64,000 bases of DNA from Streptomyces sp. NBC_00878 (lineage in GTDB: Bacteria > Actinomycetota > Actinomycetes > Streptomycetales > Streptomycetaceae), in assembly GCF_026341515.1 (NCBI RefSeq), contig NZ_JAPEOK010000001.1, positions 372,001 to 436,000 of the forward strand. The letters run 5' to 3'. Positions 1 to 8,971 of this stretch are shown here, one piece after another. Numbering within the stretch: the stretch's first letter is position 1; each line of letters starts with the position of its first letter. Under the pieces are notes generated by a model. That model made no database searches, was not told where the DNA came from, and was given only the letters and a program-made list of their open reading frames with translations. A program made the translations under genes and the position numbers.

Positions 1-358
1 TCCGTGTCAGGCAGGTCAGGGACGCGTGGACGCACCGGTGGTCAACCGGAGCGACATTCGACCGCTCGTCGTGGGTGAAAGTCCGTACCCGGCAGTAAGC
101 CCCCTCCTCGGTCGGAGACGTTAGGACCGGACCAACGGGTCGTCAAGATGCCTACACGTACCGGACTGTTCACCGTTCAGGCCTGGCGCGGCGGTCGGCA
201 AGCTCTATCAGGTCATCCGTCCCGGACTCTTGACTCCGTTCACCGCAGTCGCGATTCTCGATCCACCGTTTGCACGAGTCATGACAACCAGCCGTGGGGC
301 GTCAATCCCCGCTGTCCGGGTCATCGACCGCGCCGTCCGCCGACCGAAGACGTGGGTG
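1..358. other. Left-edge non-coding stretch
   Basis: No convincing gene is seen before the ATG at 359; the longer reading frame from 230 lacks a ribosome site and places extra residues ahead of a clear signal peptide. Around 76-105 the words GGGTGAAAGTCC and CCCGGCAGTAAGCC resemble the P2/P3 core of FMN riboswitches, and also a phrase common in group II introns. The expected second half is not clearly present, so no RNA is called. Confidence 0.3.
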
Positions 359-2422
359 ATGACCGTGACTCAACAGCCGATCCACAGGCGCAGACCAGCT
401 GCGGTTCTGACGTTGCTCCTGCTCGTACTGGCCGCGACGCTCGGGCCCACGCCCAGTTCCGCGGCGGAGACCGACTGGTGGAATCCGGTCGCGCGGCCCG
501 CGGCGGACTCCCGGATCGGTGTCACGGGTGAGCCCTTCAAGGGGACCAACGCCCAGGGCGAGGTACGCGGGTTCGTCGACGCGCACAACCACATCATGGC
601 CAACGAGGCCTTCGGCGGCCGGCTCATCTGCGGCAAGCCGTTCTCCGAGGCGGGGGTCGCCGACGCGCTCAAGGACTGCCCCGAGCACTATCCCGACGGC
701 TCGCTCGCGATCTTCGACTACATCACCAACGGCGGCGACGGCAAGCACGACCCCGACGGGTGGCCCACGTTCAAGGACTGGCCCGCCTACGACTCGATGA
801 CGCACCAGCAGAACTACTACGCCTGGGTGGAGCGGGCCTGGCGCGGCGGACAGCGCGTCCTCGTCAACGACCTCGTCACCAACGGCGTGATCTGCTCGGT
901 CTACCCCTTCAAGGACCGCAGCTGCGACGAGATGACCTCCATCCGCCTCCAGGCGAAGCTGACGTACGACATGCAGGACTACATCGACAAGATGTACGGC
1001 GGCACGGGCAAGGGCTGGTTCCGGATCGTCACCGACAGCGCCCAGGCCCGCGAGGTCGTCGAACAGGGCAAGCTGGCCGTCGTCCTGGGCGTCGAGACGT
1101 CCGAGCCGTTCGGCTGCAAGCAGATCCTGGACATCGCGCAGTGCGACAAGGACGACATCGACGCCGGTCTGGACGAGTTGTACGACCTGGGCGTACGCAG
1201 CATGTTCCTCTGCCACAAGTTCGACAACGCGCTCTGCGGGGTCCGTTACGACGAGGGCGGTCTCGGGACGGCCATCAACGTCGGCCAGTTCCTGTCGACC
1301 GGCACCTTCTGGCAGACGGAGAAGTGCACGGGCCCGCAGCACGACAACCCCATCGGGGGTGCGGCGGCGCCGAGCGCCGAGGAGGAGCTGCCCGCCGGGG
1401 TCGAGGTCCCGTCGTACGACGAGGACGCCCAGTGCAACAAACGCGGGCTCACCGAGCTGGGCGAGTACGCCGTGCGCGGCATGATGCAACGCAAGATGAT
1501 GCTGGAGATCGACCACATGGGCGTCAAGGCCACCGGCCGCGTCCTCGACATCTTCGAGTCGGAGTCCTACCCCGGTGTGCTCTCCTCGCACAGCTGGATG
1601 GACCTCAACTGGACCGAGCGCGTCTACGGTCTCGGCGGCTTCATCGCCCAGTACATGCACGGATCCGAGGAGTTCGGCACGGAGGCGGACCGCACGAAGG
1701 CGCTGCGCGACAAGTACGACGTCGGGTACGGCTACGGCACCGACATGAACGGCGTCGGCGGCTGGCCGGCCCCGCGCGGAGCGGACACCTCGAACCCCGT
1801 GACGTACCCCTTCCGCAGCGTCGACGGCGGCTCGGTCATCGACAAACAGACGACCGGCGAGCGCACGTGGAACCTGAACACCGACGGCGCCGCGCACTAC
1901 GGGCTCGTCCCGGACTGGATCGAGGACATCCGGCTCACCAGCGGCCAGGACGTCGTGGACGACCTCTTCCGGGGCGCCGAGTCCTACCTCGACACCTGGG
2001 GTTCTTCCGAGCGGCACAAGGCCGGGGTGAACCTGGCCAAGGGCTCGTCCGCGTCGGCCAGTTCGTCGGAGTCGAACCCCTTCACCAGCTACGCCCCGGG
2101 CCGGGCCGTGGACGGTGACGCGGACACCCGTTGGGCGAGCGACTGGAGCGACGACCAGTGGCTCCGGATCGACCTCGGCTCCACGAGCACGGTCAAGCGC
2201 GTCACCCTCGCATGGGAGCGCGCCTACGGGAAGTCGTACCGCGTCGAGGTCTCCACCGACGGCACCACCTGGCAGTCCGTCTGGTCCACGACCACCGGTG
2301 ACGGCGGTCTGGACACGGCCCAGTTCAGCGGCGTACCGGCCCGCTATGTACGGATCCACGGGCTGGACCGGGGCACCGATTGGGGATACTCCCTTCACGA
2401 GGTGGGCGTCTACAGCAGTTGA
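359..2422 (+). CDS. Secreted M19-like metallohydrolase with C-terminal discoidin (F5/8C) domain
   Basis: 687 aa. The ATG at 359 was chosen because it begins a clean signal peptide (basic HRRR, then a Leu/Ala core, cleavage near SSAAE, about residue 36). The catalytic part begins with VDAHNHI, the His-x-His metal motif of amidohydrolase and membrane-dipeptidase-like barrels, and continues through VLGVETSEPF, FLCHKFDN and LEIDHMG to a GTDMNG block. The last ~130 residues (NLAKGSSASAS onward) form an F5/8 type C sugar-binding domain. The protein is probably exported and acts on a polymer or cell-wall substrate, which cannot be told from sequence. It lies 26 bp before a TetR gene, so the two may be co-transcribed. 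Family: confident; substrate: unknown. Confidence 0.8.
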   Translation: MTVTQQPIHRRRPAAVLTLLLLVLAATLGPTPSSAAETDWWNPVARPAADSRIGVTGEPFKGTNAQGEVRGFVDAHNHIMANEAFGGRLICGKPFSEAGVADALKDCPEHYPDGSLAIFDYITNGGDGKHDPDGWPTFKDWPAYDSMTHQQNYYAWVERAWRGGQRVLVNDLVTNGVICSVYPFKDRSCDEMTSIRLQAKLTYDMQDYIDKMYGGTGKGWFRIVTDSAQAREVVEQGKLAVVLGVETSEPFGCKQILDIAQCDKDDIDAGLDELYDLGVRSMFLCHKFDNALCGVRYDEGGLGTAINVGQFLSTGTFWQTEKCTGPQHDNPIGGAAAPSAEEELPAGVEVPSYDEDAQCNKRGLTELGEYAVRGMMQRKMMLEIDHMGVKATGRVLDIFESESYPGVLSSHSWMDLNWTERVYGLGGFIAQYMHGSEEFGTEADRTKALRDKYDVGYGYGTDMNGVGGWPAPRGADTSNPVTYPFRSVDGGSVIDKQTTGERTWNLNTDGAAHYGLVPDWIEDIRLTSGQDVVDDLFRGAESYLDTWGSSERHKAGVNLAKGSSASASSSESNPFTSYAPGRAVDGDADTRWASDWSDDQWLRIDLGSTSTVKRVTLAWERAYGKSYRVEVSTDGTTWQSVWSTTTGDGGLDTAQFSGVPARYVRIHGLDRGTDWGYSLHEVGVYSS

Positions 2423-2448
2423 CGCCCGCTGGAACGAAGGGAACACCC

Positions 2449-3135
2449 ATGGCACGGATGCCGTCGGCCGAACGGCGTCGGCAGCTCACCGAGGCGGCCA
2501 TCCGCGCGATGACCCGGGACGGCGTCTCCAAGACGACGACCCGGTCCATCGCCGCGGAGGCCGACCTCTCCCTGAGCGTCTTCCATTACTGCTTCGACTC
2601 CAAGCAGGCCCTGATCGAGTCCGTGATCACAACGATCACCGAGCACTCCACCACGGTGGTGAGGGAAGCGATCAGGCCGAAGGCCACCCTTCGGGAGACC
2701 GTCCGGGCCGGTTTCCAGGCCTACTGGGACCATGTGTCCGCGCATCCCGGTGAGCACATGCTCACGTACGAGCTGACGCAGTACGCTCTGCGCCAGCCCG
2801 GGTTCGAGCACCTGGCGCGACGGCAGTACCAGCTGTACTGCGACACCTACACCGAACTCGTCGAACAGCTCGGCCGCAGCATGGACTTCGAACTCCGCGT
2901 CCCGGTCCTCGTGCTGGCCCGCTACCTGGCCGCGATGACCGACGGGCTGACGCTGAACTTCCTCGTCCTCGGCGACGACGCGGCCTGGGCGGACATCCTC
3001 GACATGATCACCGACCACGTCGCGGGCCTCGTCCGTGACACGGACGACGACCTCACGGGCCTCGACGGCCTCACGGACCGCAACACCCCCGCGTCAGGAT
3101 CCGGGCCCGCCGGTTCCCCTTTTTTCGTCCCCTGA
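2449..3135 (+). CDS. TetR family transcriptional regulator
   Basis: 228 aa. The ATG at 2449 follows GGAACGAAGGGA, whereas an upstream in-frame start at 2380 lies inside the preceding gene. The N-terminus has the TetR helix-turn-helix (ERRRQLTEAAIRAM, then GVSKTTTRSIAAEADLSLSVFHYCF). The C-terminal ligand domain resembles the TetR_C_6-like group (YWDHVSAHPGEHMLTYELTQYALR). Its ligand is unknown. Position right behind the secreted hydrolase suggests it controls that gene, or the divergent-spaced terpenoid genes downstream. The extreme C-terminus (after about residue 205) is Gly/Pro-rich tail. Confidence 0.9.
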   Translation: MARMPSAERRRQLTEAAIRAMTRDGVSKTTTRSIAAEADLSLSVFHYCFDSKQALIESVITTITEHSTTVVREAIRPKATLRETVRAGFQAYWDHVSAHPGEHMLTYELTQYALRQPGFEHLARRQYQLYCDTYTELVEQLGRSMDFELRVPVLVLARYLAAMTDGLTLNFLVLGDDAAWADILDMITDHVAGLVRDTDDDLTGLDGLTDRNTPASGSGPAGSPFFVP

Positions 3136-3183
3136 TGTGACCTTTCACAAAAGTCCACTTGAGTGACGAAAGGGAATTCCATA

Positions 3184-3198
3184 GATGCAGAATGCATC
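3184..3198. promoter_or_regulatory. 15-bp palindrome upstream of the terpenoid genes
   Basis: GATGCA-GAA-TGCATC is a perfect 6-bp inverted repeat inside an unusually AT-rich 220-bp gap between the TetR gene and the P450. It is followed by AAAAAA. It could be an operator for the TetR or LAL regulator nearby; it does not have the T-tract of a plus-strand terminator. Confidence 0.35.
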
Positions 3199-3359
3199 AA
3201 AAAATGTTTCACCCAACGCCTCTTTGTGCTCCTGTGCGCCCCCATGGAAAGTGGATCTGGGGGGCCGATGACAGTTGGACTGGGCAGGACATGATTCAAG
3301 CACCGAGCCGGTGGCACGTTCACCGATTTACGTGAGTCGACTGAGGCAGGTGGTATTCC

Positions 3360-4862
3360 ATGAGCGACGCCATGCCCACACCGGATCGACTATGGACTGT
3401 GGGCACTGCGCCAGGCATATTCCCAGCCGCCAGCCACGGTATCGCTTTGTTCCGTCGGCCGTTGGCTTTTCTGAATTCTCTGCCCGCCCGAGGCGATCTG
3501 GTCGAGATACGCCTGGGTCCGATGCGGGCCTGGGTGGCATGCCACCCGGAACTGGTCCACCGGATGCTCATGGATCCGCGCACCTTCGACAAGGGAGGTT
3601 CGCAGTACGACAGGCTCCGGGCCCTGATGGGTGACGGCGTGGTCACCTGCCGCCAGCCGGCACATCGACGGCAGCGCACATTGCTCCAACCGGACTTCCG
3701 CGCGTCCCGCGTCGCCGACTACACGGAACTGATGGGCGAGGAAGCGGAGTCGGTGTGCCGCACGTGGCGTGCGGGGCAGAGGATCGACGTCAGCGCCGCG
3801 ATGATGGCCCTGACGACAAGGGTGACCAGCCGCGTCCTCTTCTCCGACTCGCTCGACGCCGCCACGGCCGCCCAGCTGCGGAACTCCCTCGGCACCATCG
3901 TCCGCGGCCTGTTCGTCCGCACGGTCGTGCCGGTCGACGCCCCGTTCCGTGTCCCCACACCGGCGAACCGCCGCTATCGGCGTGAGGTCGACCGTCTGCA
4001 CGGGATCATCGACTCGGTCATCGCGGCACGGCGCCGGGGCACTCCTCGCGACGATCTGTTGGGGACCCTGCTGGCCGCGGCGCGCGACGGGGGCGAAGAC
4101 TCCCGCGCGGGGGGCGAGGACACGGCGGTCACCGAACAGGAAGTCCACGACCAGCTCATCACACTCCTGCTCACCGGCGTGGAGACCACCGCGCTCTGCA
4201 TGGCCTCCGCCCTCAGTCTCCTGGCACAGCATCCGGAGACCGAGCGCCGCCTGCACTCCGAGGTCGACACCGTGCTCGCCGGGCGGCGACGGCCGGACCT
4301 CGACGACCTGCCGCGTCTCACCTACACCCGCTCCGCCGTCACCGAGACGCTGCGCCACTCCCCACCGGGCTGGCTCTTCACCCGCGTCACGACCAGAGAG
4401 ACGGAATTCGCCGGGTGCCGTCTCCCCGAGGGCGCCACCGTCCTCTACAGCCCCTACCTCCTGCACCACGATCCCGCGTCGTTCCCCGACCCCGAACTGT
4501 TCCTGCCCGAGCGCTGGTTGCCGGGGTCGGAACGGGCCACGGCCGCATCGCACCGCGCGATGCTTCCGTTCGCCACGGGCAGCCGCAAATGCCTCGGTGA
4601 CGCGTTCGCCATGGCGGAGGCCACGGTGGCCGTCGCGACCATCGCCGGCCGCTGGCGGCTGCGCCACCCGCCCGGACCGGTCGAACCACCGCGCCCCGCG
4701 GTGACATTCGGCCCGAGGTCGCTGCCGATGATCTGCGAACCACGTTCAGTCGATCCGGTCGGCACACCGCCTCTTTCCCGTTCCCGCACTCCCCGAGCCA
4801 CGGTGACATCCCACGTACAGGACCCCCGGACAGCAGGTGACCACGGTGTCGACAACGCATGA
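3360..4862 (+). CDS. Cytochrome P450 of the terpenoid locus
   Basis: 500 aa, soluble class I bacterial P450. The oxygen-binding I-helix is LLLTGVETT, the ExxR pair lies in TETLRH, and the haem-thiolate loop is PFATGSRKCLGD, where the Cys ligates haem. The ATG at 3360 has AGGCAGG 9 nt upstream. Its stop overlaps the start of the terpene synthase by 26 bp, so the two are translationally coupled, and the natural inference is that it oxidises the cyclase product, as PtlI (CYP183 family) does for pentalenene. No ferredoxin or ferredoxin reductase gene is adjacent, so electrons must come from elsewhere. The last ~40 residues after FGPRSLPMICEPR are an atypical Pro/Ser/Thr-rich tail. Confidence 0.92.
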   Translation: MSDAMPTPDRLWTVGTAPGIFPAASHGIALFRRPLAFLNSLPARGDLVEIRLGPMRAWVACHPELVHRMLMDPRTFDKGGSQYDRLRALMGDGVVTCRQPAHRRQRTLLQPDFRASRVADYTELMGEEAESVCRTWRAGQRIDVSAAMMALTTRVTSRVLFSDSLDAATAAQLRNSLGTIVRGLFVRTVVPVDAPFRVPTPANRRYRREVDRLHGIIDSVIAARRRGTPRDDLLGTLLAAARDGGEDSRAGGEDTAVTEQEVHDQLITLLLTGVETTALCMASALSLLAQHPETERRLHSEVDTVLAGRRRPDLDDLPRLTYTRSAVTETLRHSPPGWLFTRVTTRETEFAGCRLPEGATVLYSPYLLHHDPASFPDPELFLPERWLPGSERATAASHRAMLPFATGSRKCLGDAFAMAEATVAVATIAGRWRLRHPPGPVEPPRPAVTFGPRSLPMICEPRSVDPVGTPPLSRSRTPRATVTSHVQDPRTAGDHGVDNA

Positions 4863-5850
4863 GGAAATCACGTTTACCGGGCAAGGAGAAATTCGCGCCG
4901 ACAGTCTGAAGGACCTGATCGACGCCACTCTCTACATGCCGTTTCCCTTCCTGAGCAATCGCCATCAATCAGAATCGGCGGCAGGCGTCGACACCTGGCT
5001 GCGGACAATGGGGCTGACCGACGACCCGGCGGTGACAGCCATGATCGCCAAGACTCGCCCGGCCGAACTCGCGGCCTACAACAGCCCGACCGTGGACTGC
5101 GACATCCTTCAGATCGTGGCCAACCAAATCGCCTACCAGTTCATCTTCGACGACCTGGCGGAAGAGGTCGGCCGACTGCGGCCGGGCCACCTCCTGCCCA
5201 TGCTCAGCGAGAGCATCGGAATCCTGCGCGACGGCCAACCACCCAGCACCCCCCTCGGCGCGGCACTGGCCGACCTCTACCGCCAGGTCCAGGAACGGTG
5301 CACACCCGCACAAGCGGCGCGATGGTCCTGGAACAGCCGTGAGTACGTACACGGCTTGCTGTACGAGGCGGTGGCGCAGACGCACACTCCGCCTGTGCGG
5401 ATGGGGTTGTGCAACTCGATACGGTCGCTCACCGCGGGAGTCGAGCCCTTCTACCCGCTGTGCGAGGCCGCGCAGTCTCACGAACTGGCCCCCGAAGAAA
5501 TCCACCACCCCGTCATGCGGCGTTTGGGACGGCTGTCGGCCGACGCCGCCGTGTGGATACCAGACCTCTTCTCCGCGGTGAAGGAGCAACGGGCGGGCGA
5601 AATGATCAACCTGGCCCTTGCCTACCAGCGGGCGTACCAATGTTCCCTGCCGGAGGCCGTCACGCACGCCATCCGACAGATCAACAGCACGATCAGCGAG
5701 TTCGAGACACTCTACGAGGAGATCAAACCGGAGCTGAGTCCGGCCGGCGTCGGCTATGTGGAGGGCATGGCGGGCTGGATCCGCGGGTGTTACTACTGGT
5801 CACGCACTGTGCCGCGCTACGCGGACGCGACAGCGTCCGCCCTCTGCTGA
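4837..5850 (+). CDS. Class I terpene synthase with substituted NSE triad
   Basis: 337 aa, the usual length of bacterial sesquiterpene-type cyclases. Seen: the MPFPF motif (residues ~31-35), an Asp-rich metal motif in FIFDDLAEE (~107-115), an effector Arg region (NSIRSLTAGVEPFYPL), and a C-terminal RY pair (VPRY). The second metal motif, normally N-D-x-x-S-x-x-x-E, reads P-D-L-F-S-A-V-K-E at 5558-5584, so the first Mg ligand Asn is Pro. Start is GTG 4837 (GTG 4846 is possible), overlapping the P450. It should cyclise a prenyl diphosphate, with chain length and product unknown. The substitution may mean altered activity or an unusual metal site. Confidence 0.9.
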   Translation: MTTVSTTHEEITFTGQGEIRADSLKDLIDATLYMPFPFLSNRHQSESAAGVDTWLRTMGLTDDPAVTAMIAKTRPAELAAYNSPTVDCDILQIVANQIAYQFIFDDLAEEVGRLRPGHLLPMLSESIGILRDGQPPSTPLGAALADLYRQVQERCTPAQAARWSWNSREYVHGLLYEAVAQTHTPPVRMGLCNSIRSLTAGVEPFYPLCEAAQSHELAPEEIHHPVMRRLGRLSADAAVWIPDLFSAVKEQRAGEMINLALAYQRAYQCSLPEAVTHAIRQINSTISEFETLYEEIKPELSPAGVGYVEGMAGWIRGCYYWSRTVPRYADATASALC

Positions 5851-5953
5851 GAGCAGACCAACCCCACTACGTTACCTGAAGAGAGGGCGCCCAAACCGAT
5901 CCGGCGCATGATTCGCCCGTCTCTGTGTACTCATTGCTCAATACGACCACCCG

Positions 5954-8929
5954 ATGTCCACAAGGGCGTACGCTCAGCGCTTGCCTTCCGAGGATCAACG
6001 ACAGGAAGCGGTAGGGCATATGGCGCATGAGCTGAGGCAACCGATCACCGAGACCCATCTGTTGCTGGAGCGCCATCGGGAACTCCGCGCGATCGACGCC
6101 ACGTTGGCCGACCTCAGCGATGCGGGAGACGGTGTGCCGCGACCGCGGCACACCGGGCTGCTCGCCTTCACCGGCTCGGCCGGGTTGGGGAAGACGGCAC
6201 TCATGGCAAAGGTGCGTTCCAAAGCCGTGGCACGCGGATTCACTGTGCTCTCGGGCAAGGGCGGCGAGAAGGAACAGGAGCTGGCCTTCCGCTTGGTACG
6301 CCAGCTCGTGCAGCCCGCCCTCGCGGCGATGGACGAGCCCGAGCGTCGGGCCTTCCTTGGTAGTTGGTACGACATCGTCGCCACCGCGCTGGGTCTGGAG
6401 GCGACGGGCACTGCCCGGGTGCCGGATCCGACCGGGGTGCGCGACGGCCTCGACTGGGTCATGACGCGCCTCGCCGTGATGAAGGCGCCCGTCGTCCTGC
6501 TCCTGGACGACATGCACTGGGCCGATGTCGAGTCCCTGAACTGGCTCGCCTCCTTCGCCCCGCGGGCCGAAGACCTCCCGCTCCTGATCGTCGTCGCCTA
6601 CCGGCCCGACGAACTGCCGCACGAGGCGGCGGCCTTCCGCACATTTGTCGAACGCCACCGGCATCGCCCCTACTCCCTGTCGCCGCTCACCACCGAGGGC
6701 GTGGCACGGATCGTCAGGGACGAGGTGGGCAGGGGAGCCGAGGACGAGTTCTGCGACGAATGCTGGTCGGCCACCGGCGGAAGCCCGTTCGAAACGGTCG
6801 AACTCGCCATCCGGCTCCGCGAGCACCATCTCAAGGGCACACAGAGCGACTTGCCCACGATGCGTGACCTCGCCTCGGCGGTCAAAGGACCCGGGCTGCT
6901 CGATCGCCTGCACCGGCTCGGTGGGACCACCGTCCGCTTCGCGTGGGTCGCGGCCGTCCTCGGTACGTCCATCTCGCCAGAGCTCGCCGCCACCATCGCG
7001 GTGGTCGGCAGCGAGGAAGCCGCCGAGGCGACCGAGAGGCTGCGCACCGCTCGGATCCTGGCGGACGCCCCAGGTCACGGAGGCGGCCTGGAGTTCATGC
7101 ATCCCCTGATCGCCACAGCGGTCTACCGGGACATCCCCGCAAGTCTGCGGGTGGGCCTGCACAACAGGGCGGCGGAGGCCGTCAGCGCGGCGGGGTTCGG
7201 CCCCACCGCCGCTGCCCGGCACCTGCTGGAGGTGCCGTGCGAGGGCAGGCCCGAGGCAGTCGAATGCCTTCGGGAGGCCGCCCGCGAGTACCTTCGTGCC
7301 GGGGCTCCGGAGGCTGCCCGACGCGTCCTGACCCGGGCTCTGCAGGAGCCGCCCCTTCTGGAAGACCGCGCGGCGCTCCTCCACGAACTCGCGTGCTCGA
7401 CCTTCCTGATCGAACCCGCGGCCACCGTCAGCCATCTCCGGGCAGCTCTCGCGGAGCCCGGAGTCGACCCCGATCTGCGCGCCTCCATCGTCTACCGGCT
7501 GACCCAGGCGCTGGCCCACCTCGACCGAGTGGCCGAGGCGGCAGCCGTGGCCGCCGACGAGGCGCAGCAGACGCCCAATCCGCGTATCCGACTGCGCATG
7601 CAGGCCGATCACTTCGTATGGAGCGCGTTCCGCACCGACGAGCCCGACTCGCCCGCCCGCTCGCGCATGCTGGCACGGCTGGCCGAGCGGCTGACCGGCC
7701 GTGGTCTGGAGGAGCGATACATCCTGGGCCTACGGTCCTGGGACGCCATGATGCGCGGTGAGCCGCGGCAGACCGTCCTCGAATACGCAGAGGAGGCTCT
7801 GCGGGGCGGGTTGAGCTGGACCGACGAGAACCGTGGCTTCGAGGTACCCGTTTCGGTCGCCATGGTTTTCGCCTACTGCGACCAGCCACGCCGGGCCGAA
7901 GAGCTGTTCACCAAGGGTCTGGCGGACTGCGAGACCAAGGGGTGGCGTGGTTCCCATCTGGCTCTGGGCCAGACCCTCCTCGGCTACATCCGCTACCGTC
8001 GCGGCTGCCTTGTCGAGGCGGAGAACCTGGTGCGGGAGGGCCTGCGCACCGCCGACCGCGTTGAAGGAGCGGTGCCCGCCCAGTGGTTCGCCATCGGCAT
8101 CCTCATCCAGACCCTCCTCGCCCGTGGGCGGACCGAGGACGCGCGTCGGCTCGCCGACTCGTACAACTACGGCGACGTGGTCCCGAACGCCGTCATCTAC
8201 CCGGACCCCCGCACGGTGTACGCCGAACTGCTCCTGGCCGAAGGCCGGCACAGCGAGGCCGAGCAGCTGTTGTCCGCGGTCGGGGAATGGCTGGAGTCAC
8301 GGTCCTGGCACAACCCGACCTGGTGCCCCTGGCAGCTGAACCTCGCGTCCGCCGTCGCTCCCACCGATCCCGACCGGGCGATCCATCTCGCCCAGGACGC
8401 CGTCAAGCGGGCCCGTGACTTCGGCGCGGCCTCCGCGATCGGCCAGGCGCTCCATACCGAGGCCGAGGTGACCGGCGGAACGGCGGCCCTCGACCTGTAC
8501 GCGGAGGCCGTCGAGCATCTCGAACGGTCACCCGCCTCGTACGAACTGGCCCGTGCGCAGGTCGGCCACGGCGCCGCGCTGTCCCGGAACGGCAGGCTGC
8601 AAGAGGCCGCGGACCGTCTCTACCAAGGTCAGGAAGGCGCCGTCCACTGCGGTGCCGAGGCCCTGGCAACCCGCGCCCGGGAAGAACTCGCGGCAGCCGG
8701 ACTGCGCCCGCTGCCCCTGCGGTACGCGCAGACGGACACGCTCACCGCCCAGGAACGCAGGGCCGCCGAGATGACGGCCCAGGGGCACCCCGCAGCGGTG
8801 GTCGCGAAGGCCCTGCGTCTCACCGAACAAGGCGTGACGCGACTGCTCTCCTCCGTCTACCGCAAGATCGGCACCGACACCGCGGGCCTCGCCAAAGCCC
8901 TGGAGACCTATCCCCGCCCCCGACCGTGA
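5954..8929 (+). CDS. LAL-family LuxR-type ATPase regulator, likely regulator of the terpenoid locus
   Basis: 991 aa. An N-terminal AAA-like ATPase has Walker A GSAGLGKTALM (~residue 73) and Walker B VVLLLDDMHWAD (~180). A long TPR-like helical middle follows, then a C-terminal LuxR helix-turn-helix (LTAQERRAAEMTAQG...VTRLLSSVYRKIG). The HTH is divergent: the usual SNxEIA and TVxxHLxxIY parts are degenerate. The start ATG 5954 has no good Shine-Dalgarno, and an internal ATG at 6020 is possible. It lies 103 bp after the terpene synthase on the same strand and is the obvious pathway regulator, though that role is inferred from position only. Confidence 0.88.
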   Translation: MSTRAYAQRLPSEDQRQEAVGHMAHELRQPITETHLLLERHRELRAIDATLADLSDAGDGVPRPRHTGLLAFTGSAGLGKTALMAKVRSKAVARGFTVLSGKGGEKEQELAFRLVRQLVQPALAAMDEPERRAFLGSWYDIVATALGLEATGTARVPDPTGVRDGLDWVMTRLAVMKAPVVLLLDDMHWADVESLNWLASFAPRAEDLPLLIVVAYRPDELPHEAAAFRTFVERHRHRPYSLSPLTTEGVARIVRDEVGRGAEDEFCDECWSATGGSPFETVELAIRLREHHLKGTQSDLPTMRDLASAVKGPGLLDRLHRLGGTTVRFAWVAAVLGTSISPELAATIAVVGSEEAAEATERLRTARILADAPGHGGGLEFMHPLIATAVYRDIPASLRVGLHNRAAEAVSAAGFGPTAAARHLLEVPCEGRPEAVECLREAAREYLRAGAPEAARRVLTRALQEPPLLEDRAALLHELACSTFLIEPAATVSHLRAALAEPGVDPDLRASIVYRLTQALAHLDRVAEAAAVAADEAQQTPNPRIRLRMQADHFVWSAFRTDEPDSPARSRMLARLAERLTGRGLEERYILGLRSWDAMMRGEPRQTVLEYAEEALRGGLSWTDENRGFEVPVSVAMVFAYCDQPRRAEELFTKGLADCETKGWRGSHLALGQTLLGYIRYRRGCLVEAENLVREGLRTADRVEGAVPAQWFAIGILIQTLLARGRTEDARRLADSYNYGDVVPNAVIYPDPRTVYAELLLAEGRHSEAEQLLSAVGEWLESRSWHNPTWCPWQLNLASAVAPTDPDRAIHLAQDAVKRARDFGAASAIGQALHTEAEVTGGTAALDLYAEAVEHLERSPASYELARAQVGHGAALSRNGRLQEAADRLYQGQEGAVHCGAEALATRAREELAAAGLRPLPLRYAQTDTLTAQERRAAEMTAQGHPAAVVAKALRLTEQGVTRLLSSVYRKIGTDTAGLAKALETYPRPRP

Positions 8930-8971
8930 CCTGGCAGTCCAGCCGTCCGGCCATCCATCAGTCCAGCCGGC

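Noticed and set aside
70..130. Group II intron or FMN riboswitch call
   Set aside because: Only short words match; no full secondary structure or intron-encoded protein is visible, so it is reported only as a weak finding.
302..2455. 717-codon minus-strand open frame opposite the M19-like hydrolase
   Set aside because: Antisense shadow caused by high GC; composition is Val/Arg/Gly/Asp-rich without any domain, whereas the plus strand gene has signal peptide, metal motif and discoidin domain.
5867..7612. 581-codon minus-strand frame within the LAL regulator
   Set aside because: Shadow frame with no domain; the plus strand encodes clear Walker motifs and HTH.
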